A DNA stretch of 64,000 bases from Dehalococcoidia bacterium (GTDB lineage: Bacteria > Chloroflexota > Dehalococcoidia > Tepidiformales > Tepidiformaceae): contig JAJDYW010000034.1 of NCBI GenBank assembly GCA_022824925.1, positions 24,402-88,401 on the forward strand. The letters run 5' to 3'. The notes under the pieces were generated by a model that had not been told where the DNA came from, searched no databases, and saw only the letters and a program-made list of their open reading frames with translations. This document shows, piece by piece, positions 7,305-15,002 of the stretch. The position numbers were made by a program, and so were the translations under genes. How positions within the stretch are numbered: the stretch's first letter is position 1; each line of letters starts with the position of its first letter.

Positions 7305-8630
7305 ATGTTCGAAGCGCTGACCGACAAGCTGCAGGGGGCGTTCCAGCGCTTCGGCAGCCGTGGCATCGTCACCGAGGAGGACCTGGACCGGGTTCTCCGT
7401 GATGTGCGCCTCGCGATGCTGGAGGCGGACGTCAACTTCCGCGTCGTGCGGCAGTTCACGTCGAGCGTGCGCGAGCAGGCGCTGGGCGCGGACGTGCTCA
7501 AGAGCCTGACCCCCGCTCAGCAGGTCATCGACATCGTCAACCGGGAGCTGGCGGACATCCTCGGGGGCGAGGCGGCGGAGCTGGCGAGCGCATCGCAGCC
7601 GCCCTCCGTGATCCTGATGGTGGGGCTGCAGGGGTCGGGCAAGACGACAACGGCGGCGAAGCTGGCGGCACGCCTGAAGAGCGACGGCAAGCGCCCCTTC
7701 CTCGTCGCCTGCGACATCTACCGGCCGGCGGCGGTCGAGCAGCTGGTGACGCTCGCGAAGAGCATCGACGTGCCTTGCTACGAGGAGGGCACGAGCGCGA
7801 AACCGGCGGAGATCGCCGACCGCGGCCTGGCGCAGGCGCAGCGCACGGCAGCCACGCACGTGCTCGTCGATACGGCCGGCCGCCTGCACGTCGACGAGAC
7901 GATGATGGCGGAGGTGGCCGACCTCCGGAAGCAGCTCGACCCGGCGGAGGTGCTGTTCGTGGCGGACGCCATGGCCGGGCAGGACGCGGTCACGGCGGCG
8001 AAGGAGTTCCACGAGCAGGTCGAGATCACGGGTGTGGTCCTGACGAAGCTAGACGGGGACGCGCGGGGCGGGGCGGCGCTCAGCATCCGCTCGGTGCTGG
8101 GCGTGCCGGTCAAGTTCATCGGGGTGGGGGAGCGCACGGACGCGCTCGAACCGTTCCACCCCGACCGCCTCGCGGGGCGCATCCTCGGCATGGGCGACAT
8201 GCTCAGCCTGATCGACAAGGCGAAGTCGACGATGGGCGAGGAGGACACGGACCGCTTCACGGAGAAGATGAAGGCGGGTTCGTTCGACCTGCAGGACTTC
8301 GTCGACCAGCTGCGACAGGTGCGGGAGATGGGGCCGATCGGGCAGCTGGTGCAGATGCTGCCGGGGTTCAACTCGATCAAGTCGCAGCTCAACGTCGATT
8401 CGCTGGACGAGTCGTACTTCGGGCACGCGGAGGCGATCGTGCTCTCAATGACGCCGTGGGAGCGCCGCCACCCGGACCGCATCGACGGGAAGCGCCGGCG
8501 GCGCATCGCAGCTGGGAGCGGGACCATGCCGGCGGACGTGAATCGCCTGCTGAAGCAGTTCTTCGAGGCGCGCAAGCTGGCGAAGCAGATCAGCACGGGC
8601 AAGATGCCGGCGATCCCGGGGATGCGGTAG
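7305..8630 (+). CDS. ffh: Signal recognition particle protein Ffh
   Basis: A 441-residue SRP54 GTPase that binds signal peptides of nascent membrane proteins with the SRP RNA. The N domain (1-90) leads to the G domain with P-loop GLQGSGKTTTAAKL (about residues 107-120), the CDIYRPAAVEQL insertion box and the G4 motif LTKLDGDARGG. The C-terminal M domain from about residue 300 includes RRRRIAAGSGTMPADVNRLL, the conserved RNA-binding helix. It heads the usual ffh-rpsP-khpA-rimM order. Its promoter appears to be leaderless. Confidence 0.97.
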   Translation: MFEALTDKLQGAFQRFGSRGIVTEEDLDRVLRDVRLAMLEADVNFRVVRQFTSSVREQALGADVLKSLTPAQQVIDIVNRELADILGGEAAELASASQPPSVILMVGLQGSGKTTTAAKLAARLKSDGKRPFLVACDIYRPAAVEQLVTLAKSIDVPCYEEGTSAKPAEIADRGLAQAQRTAATHVLVDTAGRLHVDETMMAEVADLRKQLDPAEVLFVADAMAGQDAVTAAKEFHEQVEITGVVLTKLDGDARGGAALSIRSVLGVPVKFIGVGERTDALEPFHPDRLAGRILGMGDMLSLIDKAKSTMGEEDTDRFTEKMKAGSFDLQDFVDQLRQVREMGPIGQLVQMLPGFNSIKSQLNVDSLDESYFGHAEAIVLSMTPWERRHPDRIDGKRRRRIAAGSGTMPADVNRLLKQFFEARKLAKQISTGKMPAIPGMR

Positions 8631-8654
8631 CGGGCGCGTAGCGGGGACGTGGGG

Positions 8655-8660
8655 TAGCAT
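8655..8660 (+). promoter_or_regulatory. Possible -10 box TAGCAT upstream of rpsP
   Basis: TAGCAT lies 31 bases before the rpsP GTG, and a purine-rich GAGAGGGA follows as a ribosome-binding site. The -35 is not recognisable, so this is a weak call. Confidence 0.25.
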
Positions 8661-8691
8661 CCCGGACAGCGAAGACGAGAGGGATCGGCGA

Positions 8692-9093
8692 GTGCTGCGT
8701 ATCCGGCTGCGACGGGTTGGGAAAAGGGGACAGGCGTACTACCGCGTGGTAGTGGCCGATCAGCGGTTTCCGCGGGACGGACGGTTCCTGGAGTCGCTGG
8801 GCGCCTACGACCCCCACAAGGACCCGCCCGAGTCGACGCTGAACGCCGAGCGCGCACGCGAGTGGCTGGCCAAGGGGGCGCAGCCCTCGGAGGCGGCGGA
8901 GAAGGTCCTGCGGCGCGCGGGCATCCTCAACGGCTCGGCCCCGGTAGCGGAAGCCGCCCCGGCGGTGGAAGCGGAGGCTGAGGCGCCCGCCGAAGACGAG
9001 GCTCCCACCGAAGACGAGGCCGCAAGCGAGGCTCCCGCCGAGAGCGAGAACGAGTCGGAGCCGGCCCTCGCGGCCGAGAGCGCGGAGGGCTAG
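8692..9093 (+). CDS. rpsP: 30S ribosomal protein S16 with long acidic tail
   Basis: Residues 1-80 are a standard S16 (IRLRRVGKRGQAYYRVVVAD, then FLESLGAYDP). S16 is normally 80-90 residues; here about 50 extra residues follow, composed almost only of Ala, Glu, Pro and Ser. Such acidic extensions occur in some high-GC bacteria and are likely disordered. The GTG start at 8692 gives the correct N-terminus. The gene ends 2 bp before khpA, so they are translated as a unit. Confidence 0.95.
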   Translation: MLRIRLRRVGKRGQAYYRVVVADQRFPRDGRFLESLGAYDPHKDPPESTLNAERAREWLAKGAQPSEAAEKVLRRAGILNGSAPVAEAAPAVEAEAEAPAEDEAPTEDEAASEAPAESENESEPALAAESAEG

Positions 9094-9095
9094 CA

Positions 9096-9338
9096 ATGGC
9101 ATCGATGATGGCGAACCTGGTCGAGTACGTGGCCAAGGCGCTCGTGGACGAGCCGGACGAGGTGCGCGTGAGCGAGTACGACGACCACGGCCGCATCATC
9201 GTGCACCTGGACGTGGCCGAGGACGACATCGGGCGCGTGATCGGGCGCGACGGGCGGATCGCGACGGCGATGCGCTCGCTGATCAAGGTGGCGGCCATCC
9301 GCGAGGACGTGCGCGTCGGCCTTGAGATCGGGGACTGA
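9096..9338 (+). CDS. khpA: KH-domain RNA-binding protein KhpA
   Basis: An 80-residue single KH domain protein. The GXXG RNA-binding loop is GRDG in DIGRVIGRDGRIATAMR. KhpA works with KhpB as a small-RNA/translation chaperone in Gram-positive bacteria; its place between rpsP and rimM is the standard one. ATG 9096 is 2 bp after the rpsP stop. Its own TGA (9336-9338) appears to overlap the rimM start. Confidence 0.93.
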   Translation: MASMMANLVEYVAKALVDEPDEVRVSEYDDHGRIIVHLDVAEDDIGRVIGRDGRIATAMRSLIKVAAIREDVRVGLEIGD

Positions 9339-9895
9339 CCGCGAGCGCGGCGCCCCCTCCTTCCCCTTCCTCCCCCGGCGGTCCCCCCGAGCCCCGCGAC
9401 GGCTTCGTCGCGGTCGGGCGCGTGCTGCGTCCGCACGGGAACGCGGGCGAGCTCCGCGTCCACGCCTTCAACCCGGAGCTCCCAAACCTGCAGCCGGGCG
9501 GCGACGTCTACCTGCTGGGCGAGCGGCGGCGCATCGAGCGGGTGCGCGAGGACCGCGGCCAGGTGCTGGTCGGGCTGGAGGGGCTCACCCGGCGCGGGGC
9601 GGTCGAGGAGATGCGCGGGGCCCTGCTCGAAGTGGCGGAGGAGGAGCTGCTGCGGGATGCGGACGAGCACTTCGTGTACGAACTGGTGGGCCTGGAGGTG
9701 GTCACGGACGGAGGGCGCACGCTGGGGCGCGTGAGCGAGGTGCTGAGCACGGGCGCGAACGACGTTTATGTCGTCAAGGGGCCGTCGGGCGAGGTGCTGG
9801 TACCGGCGATCGCGTCGGTCGTGCAAGCCATCGACGTCGCCGGCGGGCGGTTGTTCATTACGAACGCGGCAGTCCAGGTTGACGAAACGGCATAA
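9335..9895 (+). CDS. rimM: 16S rRNA processing protein RimM, apparent CTG start
   Basis: RimM assists 30S maturation by binding S19. The core GFVAVGRVLRPHGNAGELRVHAF begins before the GTG at 9422 that opens the tracked ORF, so that start would cut into the first beta strand. Between the in-frame TGA at 9323-9325 and 9422 there is no ATG, GTG or TTG. The only start-like codon is CTG 9335, which overlaps the khpA stop as CTGA, exactly like the GTGA/ATGA overlaps of neighbouring genes. From there the protein is 186 residues with a Pro/Ser-rich lead of about 22. The C-terminal PRC-barrel domain (VYVVKGPSGEVLVPAI) is intact. The gene identity is firm; the start is inferred. Confidence 0.88.
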   Translation: MTASAAPPPSPSSPGGPPEPRDGFVAVGRVLRPHGNAGELRVHAFNPELPNLQPGGDVYLLGERRRIERVREDRGQVLVGLEGLTRRGAVEEMRGALLEVAEEELLRDADEHFVYELVGLEVVTDGGRTLGRVSEVLSTGANDVYVVKGPSGEVLVPAIASVVQAIDVAGGRLFITNAAVQVDETA

Positions 9896-9900
9896 AACCA

Positions 9901-9929
9901 TTGAAAGGCCTTTACGCTCCGTTTAGACT
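9901..9929 (+). promoter_or_regulatory. Promoter TTGAAA-17-TAGACT
   Basis: A near-consensus -35 (TTGAAA, 9901-9906) lies 17 bases before TAGACT (9924-9929). Transcription would start near 9936, giving a leader of about 75 bases to the small zinc-ribbon gene. The leader can form a CGGGAT/ATCCCG hairpin (9958-9976). Confidence 0.65.
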
Positions 9930-10010
9930 CCTACAGTCGTACGGCGCCCGGCCGCCACGGGATGGGGTGAATCCCGGGTCGCGCGTCAGCCCAGTCGAGG
10001 GGGATTGGCG

Positions 10011-10181
10011 ATGGCGAAGGCCGAGTCGCTTCAAGTCGTAGGCAGCTGTGTCCACCACTGGATTCTGGACCCACCAAGAGGCGAGCTCACCTTCGGACGC
10101 TGCAAGAAGTGCGGCGAAGAGCGCCAGTTCACGGGCGAGACGAGCTACCGCATCGGTCGAGGTTCCTCCCGCCGGCGCTGA
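10011..10181 (+). CDS. Small CXXC zinc-ribbon-like protein
   Basis: A 56-residue ORF below the ORF-track cutoff. It contains SCVHHWILD followed by GRCKKCGEERQF, so a Cys-His-His plus CXXC arrangement could bind one zinc. The C-terminus is basic (GRGSSRRR). It has its own strong promoter and a GGGGGATTGGCG stretch upstream of ATG 10011. I recall similar short HHW...CKKCG proteins in Chloroflexota and Actinobacteria, where they are uncharacterised. Basic tail and zinc knuckle suggest nucleic acid or ribosome contact, but this is inference. Confidence 0.7.
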   Translation: MAKAESLQVVGSCVHHWILDPPRGELTFGRCKKCGEERQFTGETSYRIGRGSSRRR

Positions 10182-10275
10182 GCACCCCTCCTCTTTCCAC
10201 CTCCCCGGTGGCTCGTGGTTTGTGATGAGTGGCTAGTGCCCGTGGATTCCCACGTCACCGGCGACCACGGCGCAT

Positions 10276-10305
10276 TTGACGCCCCGAGAGGGCCGTCCCT
10301 ACGAT
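10276..10305 (+). promoter_or_regulatory. tRNA promoter TTGACG-18-TACGAT
   Basis: TTGACG (10276-10281) and TACGAT (10300-10305) are separated by 18 bases; transcription would start a few bases before the tRNA at 10319. Confidence 0.7.
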
Positions 10306-10318
10306 CGCGGGAGCCCGT

Positions 10319-10394
10319 GGGGACATAGCTCAGTTGGGAGAGCGCAGCGTTCGCAATGCTGAGGTCGGGGGTTCGACTCCCCCTGTCTCCACCA
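10319..10394 (+). tRNA. tRNA-Ala (anticodon CGC)
   Basis: A complete 76-base cloverleaf. Acceptor GGGGACA pairs with TGTCTCC, including the G3:U70 wobble that marks alanine tRNAs. The D-stem is GCTC/GAGC, the anticodon loop TTCGCAA gives CGC, and the T-arm is GGGGG-TTCGACT-CCCCC. The CCA end is encoded. The anticodon reads GCG, a frequent codon in this GC-rich genome. Confidence 0.96.
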
Positions 10395-10482
10395 ACCCAC
10401 CTGCCATCACGCGCAAGCGCCGAGGCGCGGCGCCACCGCGGGGAATGCCCCGCACGCCCAGGGGGCCCGATAGGAGAGAGCG

Positions 10483-12018
10483 ATGACGAAGACGGTGCAG
10501 GAGCGCCTCGCCGAGCTGAACGAACGCAAGGACGAGGCCCGCCTGGGCGGCGGCGAGCGCCGCATCGAGGCCCAGCACGGCCGCGGGAAGCTGACCGCGC
10601 GGGAGCGCATCGAGCTGTTGCTCGACGAGGGCACCTTCGAGGAGGTCGACTCGCTCGTGCGGCCGCGCGGCGCCGACCGCGGTCCCGAGGCGGTCGTGAC
10701 CGGCTGGGGCCACATCGATGGGCGCCCGGTCTACCTGTTCTCGTACGACTTCACCGTCTCCGGCGGCTCGCTGAGCGAGACCGTGGGGGAGAAGATCCTG
10801 AAGGTGATGGACCTGGCCCTGATGACGGGCGCGCCCATCATCGGCATCCAGGACTCGGGCGGGGCGCGCATCCAGGACGGCCCCGAGAGCCTGCGCGGCT
10901 TCGGCGAGATGTTCGCGATGAACACCCTCGCGAGCGGGGTGGTGCCGCAGATCAGCGTGATCATGGGGCCCTGCGCGGGCGGGGCGGTCTACAGCCCGGC
11001 CATCACCGACTTCATCTTCATGACGGCGGGCACGGGCCAGATGTACATCACCGGGCCGGACGTGATCCGCAACGTGACGGGCGAGGAGATCGACCACGAG
11101 ACGCTGGGCGGGGCGAACATCCACGCATCGCGCTCGGGCGTGGCCCACTTCGCCATCGAGGGGGAGGAGGAGACCCTCTCGGAGGTCCGTCGGCTGCTTT
11201 CGTTCCTGCCTTCGAACAACGCCGAGGACGCGCCCTTCATCCCCACCGAGCACCCCACGCACCTGCCCGACGAAGAGCTGCTCACGATCGTCCCGGACGA
11301 GCCGAACCGGCCCTACGACGTGCGCGACATCATCTACCGCATCATCGACGACGGGGACTTCCTCGAGGTGCACGAGGCGTTCGCGCCCAACGTGGTCGTC
11401 GGCTTCGCGCGCATGGGCGGGCAGACGGTCGGGTTCGTGGGGAACCAGCCGACGCACCTGGCGGGCGTGCTCGATATCGAGGCGAGCCGCAAGGCGGCGC
11501 GCTTCGTGCGCACCTGCGACTGCTTCAACATCCCCATCATCACGCTGGTCGACATCCCCGGGTACCTGCCGGGCTCCTCGCAGGAGTACGGCGGCATCAT
11601 CACGCACGGGGCGAAGCTGCTGTTCGCCTACAGCGAGGCGACGGTGCCGAAGATCGCGGTCGTGCTGCGGAAAGCGTACGGCGGGGCCTACCTGGTCATG
11701 TCGAGCAAGCACCTGCGGGGCGACATGAACTTCGCGTGGCCGGCGGCGGAGGTGGCGGTGATGGGTCCGGAGCAGGCAGTGGGCATCATCAACCGGCGCG
11801 AGATCGCGGAGGCGGACGACCCGGAGGCGAAACGGGACGAGCTGGCGGAGGACTTCAGCGCGCGCTTCGGAAACCCGTACATCCCGGCGGGGCGGGGCTT
11901 CGTCGACGACGTGATCGACCCGCGGGAGACGCGGGGGAAGATCGTGACGGCGCTGGAGATGCTGCGGAACAAGGCGGATCGCAACCCGCCGAAGAAGCAC
12001 GGCAACATCCCGCTGTAG
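10483..12018 (+). CDS. Acyl-CoA carboxylase carboxyltransferase (PccB/12S-type)
   Basis: A 511-residue carboxyltransferase with both crotonase-fold halves, the length of propionyl-CoA carboxylase beta or the transcarboxylase 12S subunit. Conserved blocks include GRGKLTARERIELLLDEG, SGGARIQDG and CAGGAVYSPA, and in the second half GFARMGGQTVGFVGNQP and DIPGYLPGSSQEYGG. It transfers a carboxyl group between biotin and an acyl-CoA (acetyl-, propionyl- or methylmalonyl-CoA). It is followed by a pyruvate-type carboxyltransferase and a biotin carrier but no biotin carboxylase, which favours a transcarboxylase role. The start ATG 10483 has a GGAGAGAG ribosome site. I do not give a symbol because pccB and mmdA cannot be separated here. 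Confidence 0.9.
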   Translation: MTKTVQERLAELNERKDEARLGGGERRIEAQHGRGKLTARERIELLLDEGTFEEVDSLVRPRGADRGPEAVVTGWGHIDGRPVYLFSYDFTVSGGSLSETVGEKILKVMDLALMTGAPIIGIQDSGGARIQDGPESLRGFGEMFAMNTLASGVVPQISVIMGPCAGGAVYSPAITDFIFMTAGTGQMYITGPDVIRNVTGEEIDHETLGGANIHASRSGVAHFAIEGEEETLSEVRRLLSFLPSNNAEDAPFIPTEHPTHLPDEELLTIVPDEPNRPYDVRDIIYRIIDDGDFLEVHEAFAPNVVVGFARMGGQTVGFVGNQPTHLAGVLDIEASRKAARFVRTCDCFNIPIITLVDIPGYLPGSSQEYGGIITHGAKLLFAYSEATVPKIAVVLRKAYGGAYLVMSSKHLRGDMNFAWPAAEVAVMGPEQAVGIINRREIAEADDPEAKRDELAEDFSARFGNPYIPAGRGFVDDVIDPRETRGKIVTALEMLRNKADRNPPKKHGNIPL

Positions 12019-12136
12019 CGATCGCCTGAACCGGGCCCTCCCGCACCCTTCGCGCCCCGCCCGCCGCTGGCCGTAAAGGGCGCTTGTGATAGTGTTCACG
12101 GAAGGCCGCGAGCCGCCGCGAGGGACTTCGCCGAGC

Positions 12137-13633
12137 ATGGGCCAGGTACGCATCACCGAGACCGCCATCCGCGACGGGCACCAGTCGCTGCTGGCCACGC
12201 GCATGCGCACCGAGGATATGATTCCCGCCCTCGAACGCATGGACGCGATCGGCTACGGCAGCATCGAGTGCTGGGGCGGGGCGACCTTCGATACGGCCAT
12301 GCGCTTCCTGCTGGAAGACCCCTGGGAGCGCCTCCGCGAAGTCAAGAGCCGCCTCAAGAACACGCCCACGCAGATGCTCCTGCGCGGCCAGAACGCGGTC
12401 GGCTACCGGCACTACGCCGACGACGTCGTGCTCGAGTTCTGCGAGCGCGCCGTCGAGAACGGCATGGACATCTTCCGCATCTTCGATGCGCTCAACGACA
12501 CCCGGAACCTCGAGACCGCCTTCGAAGGCGTGAGGCGCGCCGGCGGGCACGTGCAGGGCACGCTCTGCTACACGACGAGTCCGGTGCATACGGTCGAGAG
12601 CTTCGGCCAGCTCGCCGACCGGCTGGTCGAGATGGGCGCCGACTCGCTCTGCATCAAGGACATGGCGGGGCTGCTGTCCCCGGTCATGGCCGAGCGGCTG
12701 GTAACGCGCATCAAGCGCGACCACCCCGACGTTCCCCTGCAGCTCCACTGCCACGACACCTCGGGCTACTCGGAGATGGCGTACCTGCTGGCGGTGCGCG
12801 CCGGCGCGGACGCGATCGACACGGCCATCAGCCCGCTCGCGGGGGGCACCTCGCAGCCGGCCACGGAGACGCTCGTGGCGGCGCTGGGCGAGGACGACGA
12901 CAACGGCACCGGCATCGCCCTCGACGACCTCGTCGAGACGGCGGAGTACTTCGGCGGGGTCCGCCGCAAGTACTGGAAGCACGAGAGCAACCTGCTCGGC
13001 GTCGATGCGGGTGTGCTGCGGCACCAGGTGCCGGGCGGCATGATCTCGAACCTCGTGGGGCAGCTGCGGGACCAGGGCCAGGAAGCGAAGCTCGGCGAGG
13101 TGCTCGAGGAGAACGCGCGCGTGCGCGCGGACCTCGGCTACCCGCCGCTGGTGACGCCGAGCTCGCAGATCGTGGGCTCGCAGGCCGTGCTCAACGTGCT
13201 CACCGGCAAGCGCTACGGTGTCGTGACGAAGGAGACGCGCAACCTCGCGCAGGGGCTCTACGGGGAGACGGCCGAGCCCATCGCCAGGGAGGTGCTCGAC
13301 CTCATCCTGGGCGACGTTCCCCAGATCGACCACCGCCCCGCGGACGACCTCGAACCGGAGCTGGAGAGCGCGAAGGAGGAGATCGGCGACCTCGCCGAGA
13401 GCCCCGAGGACGTGCTCTCGTACGTGATGTTCCCCCAGCCGGCGAAGAAGTTCCTCGAGTGGCGGCGCGAAGGTGGCGGCCCCGAGCGCGAGCTCGTGGC
13501 GGCGGTCGTCGGCGCGATGGCGGTCAAGGACCGGGCGCAGGCGGCGGCGCGTCCCGCCCCGGCCCCTTCCGAGAACGGCTCCGCCCCGGGGGCGACGTGG
13601 CGCCAGTTCGGACGCATGAGGCAGATGCGGTAG
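12137..13633 (+). CDS. Pyruvate/oxaloacetate carboxyltransferase (PycB/OadA/5S-type)
   Basis: A 498-residue carboxyltransferase of the HMGL-like TIM-barrel family. RITETAIRDGHQSLLATRM, the carboxylated-lysine region CIKDMAGLL and the metal-binding LHCHDTSGY are all intact. It lacks the fused biotinyl domain; a separate carrier gene follows after 2 bp. Family members are PycB, OadA and the 5S subunit of methylmalonyl-CoA carboxyltransferase. ATG 12137 is used because the tracked start at 12086 adds residues with no similarity. An extended -10-like TGTGATAGT lies at 12085-12093. Confidence 0.9.
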   Translation: MGQVRITETAIRDGHQSLLATRMRTEDMIPALERMDAIGYGSIECWGGATFDTAMRFLLEDPWERLREVKSRLKNTPTQMLLRGQNAVGYRHYADDVVLEFCERAVENGMDIFRIFDALNDTRNLETAFEGVRRAGGHVQGTLCYTTSPVHTVESFGQLADRLVEMGADSLCIKDMAGLLSPVMAERLVTRIKRDHPDVPLQLHCHDTSGYSEMAYLLAVRAGADAIDTAISPLAGGTSQPATETLVAALGEDDDNGTGIALDDLVETAEYFGGVRRKYWKHESNLLGVDAGVLRHQVPGGMISNLVGQLRDQGQEAKLGEVLEENARVRADLGYPPLVTPSSQIVGSQAVLNVLTGKRYGVVTKETRNLAQGLYGETAEPIAREVLDLILGDVPQIDHRPADDLEPELESAKEEIGDLAESPEDVLSYVMFPQPAKKFLEWRREGGGPERELVAAVVGAMAVKDRAQAAARPAPAPSENGSAPGATWRQFGRMRQMR

Positions 13634-13635
13634 CC

Positions 13636-14154
13636 ATGGCGACGGTCACGATCGGCGGACGTTCCTACGAGGTCGAAGTACGCGGCGACACGGTCGTCGT
13701 GGACGGCGAGGAGTTCCCCGTCACGATCGCCCGCGGCGAGGCCTACGACACGGTCACGGCCGGGGCGGTGAGCTACCGCGTGGCCCTTCCCCCCGAGGGC
13801 GAGCGCGAGTCGGGCATGTCGATCGAGGTCGACCACCGGCCGTTCACGCTCGAGTACGAAGGGCGGCTGGGCGGCGGTCCCGCACGGCCGGCGCCGAAGG
13901 CCGCGAGCGCGGCAGCGGCGGCGCCCGCGATCTCGAACGTGCCGGGCGGCGTGCCCGCGCAGCTCTCCGGTAAGGTGCTGCGCGTGGCCGTGCAGCCGGG
14001 CGACGCCGTCGAGGCGGGCCAGCTGCTGGTGGTGCTCGAAGCGATGAAGATGGAGAACGAGGTCAACGCGCCCACGGCCGGCACGGTGAAAGAGGTGCCG
14101 GTGAGCGAAGGCGCGCAGGTGTCCGAGGGGCAGACCCTCGTGATCCTGGAGTAG
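13636..14154 (+). CDS. Biotin carboxyl carrier protein
   Basis: A 172-residue biotinyl protein. The C-terminal domain carries the EAMKMENE biotinylation site (Lys138) in a complete lipoyl/biotinyl barrel. An N-terminal beta-rich region of about 85 residues and an Ala/Pro linker precede it, as in 1.3S and acyl-CoA carboxylase alpha C-termini. ATG 13636 lies 2 bp after the 5S-type gene, so it should be the carrier for both flanking carboxyltransferases. The long ORF from 12268 in the track is only an open frame through the upstream gene. Confidence 0.93.
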   Translation: MATVTIGGRSYEVEVRGDTVVVDGEEFPVTIARGEAYDTVTAGAVSYRVALPPEGERESGMSIEVDHRPFTLEYEGRLGGGPARPAPKAASAAAAAPAISNVPGGVPAQLSGKVLRVAVQPGDAVEAGQLLVVLEAMKMENEVNAPTAGTVKEVPVSEGAQVSEGQTLVILE

Positions 14155-14169
14155 GGAAAGGAGCGCTCG

Positions 14170-14592
14170 ATGCCGGTCAAGGAGCTGCGGGACCAGCGCC
14201 ACGCGGGCACCGTCGCGGACATCGCCCAGGCGCGCTGCCCCTACCCGAGCGAGGAGCACCCGGAGCTGGAAACGCTCCTGAACATCCCCGAGCCGACCAT
14301 CTCCGTGGGCGAGTGGGAGGGCGAGCCGCTCTACCCGGACATCGTCGTCGTGCGGCGGCCGGGGCAGTGGCTGCAGTTCGTGGCGCAGGTCGAGACGGCC
14401 GACACGATGACGGACGAGCAGGCGGAGAAGAAGTGGCTGCCCTACTCGAAGATGGGCGAGCTGCTGCTCTACGTGCCCGCGGGGCAGGTGCAGCACGCGA
14501 AGAAGCTCTGCCGGAAGCACGGCATCAGCTACAAGGGCATCCGCACCTGGCGCTACCGGCCGGTGTGGGGCCTGACGATCGCCGAAGCGTAG
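14170..14592 (+). CDS. Conserved hypothetical, possibly PD-(D/E)XK-like
   Basis: A 140-residue soluble protein with no family I can name with confidence. It contains YPDIVVVRRPG followed about 15 residues later by FVAQVETAD, which resembles the Asp and ExE positions of a PD-(D/E)XK core, and a C-terminal basic segment (KKLCRKHGISYKGIRTWRYRP). The central part predicts alpha/beta. It follows the biotin carrier by 15 bp with a GGAAAGGAG ribosome site, so it is in the same operon, yet nothing links it to carboxylation. Confidence 0.6.
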   Translation: MPVKELRDQRHAGTVADIAQARCPYPSEEHPELETLLNIPEPTISVGEWEGEPLYPDIVVVRRPGQWLQFVAQVETADTMTDEQAEKKWLPYSKMGELLLYVPAGQVQHAKKLCRKHGISYKGIRTWRYRPVWGLTIAEA

Positions 14593-14603
14593 CGGCCCGC
14601 TCG

Positions 14604-14993
14604 ATGTCCGAGTCTGCCCGCACCCTCAACGTCTTCTTCGACGTGGATCACACGCTGGTCTATACGACGCACGAGCAGAGCTCGCTGCGTCCGGGCGCGC
14701 ACGAGGCGATGGCGCGGCTGAAGGACGCGGGCCACAGCATCTACGTGTGGTCGGCGGGCGGGCAGCTCTACAGCGAGCGCACGGTCGAGCGGTTCGGCCT
14801 CTCGGAGTGGGTCGACGGGTGCTTCGACAAGCACCCGCGGGTGGAGCCGCGCCCGGACCTGATCATCGACGACGACTGGTACCTGGTGGAGAAGTACGGG
14901 GGGTACTGCGTCTCGCAGTACAAGGAAGTGAACGAGAGCGACCGCGAGCTGCTGGAGATCGTGGACAAGCTGGCGGAGCGCGGGGACCTGTAG
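14604..14993 (+). CDS. Small HAD-like phosphatase-domain protein
   Basis: A 129-residue HAD-fold protein with almost no cap. Motif I is FFDVDHTLVYTT, and motif II is YVWSAGGQLYSE. A later DDDWYLVEKYGG may provide the acidic motif IV. Its size and order resemble minimal HAD-III members such as the C-terminal domain phosphatases. The true ATG (14604) lies inside a longer tracked frame. It starts 11 bp after the preceding gene, and 9 bp separate it from the glycosyltransferase downstream. Substrate unknown. Confidence 0.7.
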   Translation: MSESARTLNVFFDVDHTLVYTTHEQSSLRPGAHEAMARLKDAGHSIYVWSAGGQLYSERTVERFGLSEWVDGCFDKHPRVEPRPDLIIDDDWYLVEKYGGYCVSQYKEVNESDRELLEIVDKLAERGDL

Positions 14994-15002
14994 CCTTCCC
15001 GC

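Noticed and set aside
10319-10394. tRNA-Ala as an integration site
   Set aside because: No integrase, no duplicate of the tRNA 3' end and ordinary housekeeping genes on both sides.
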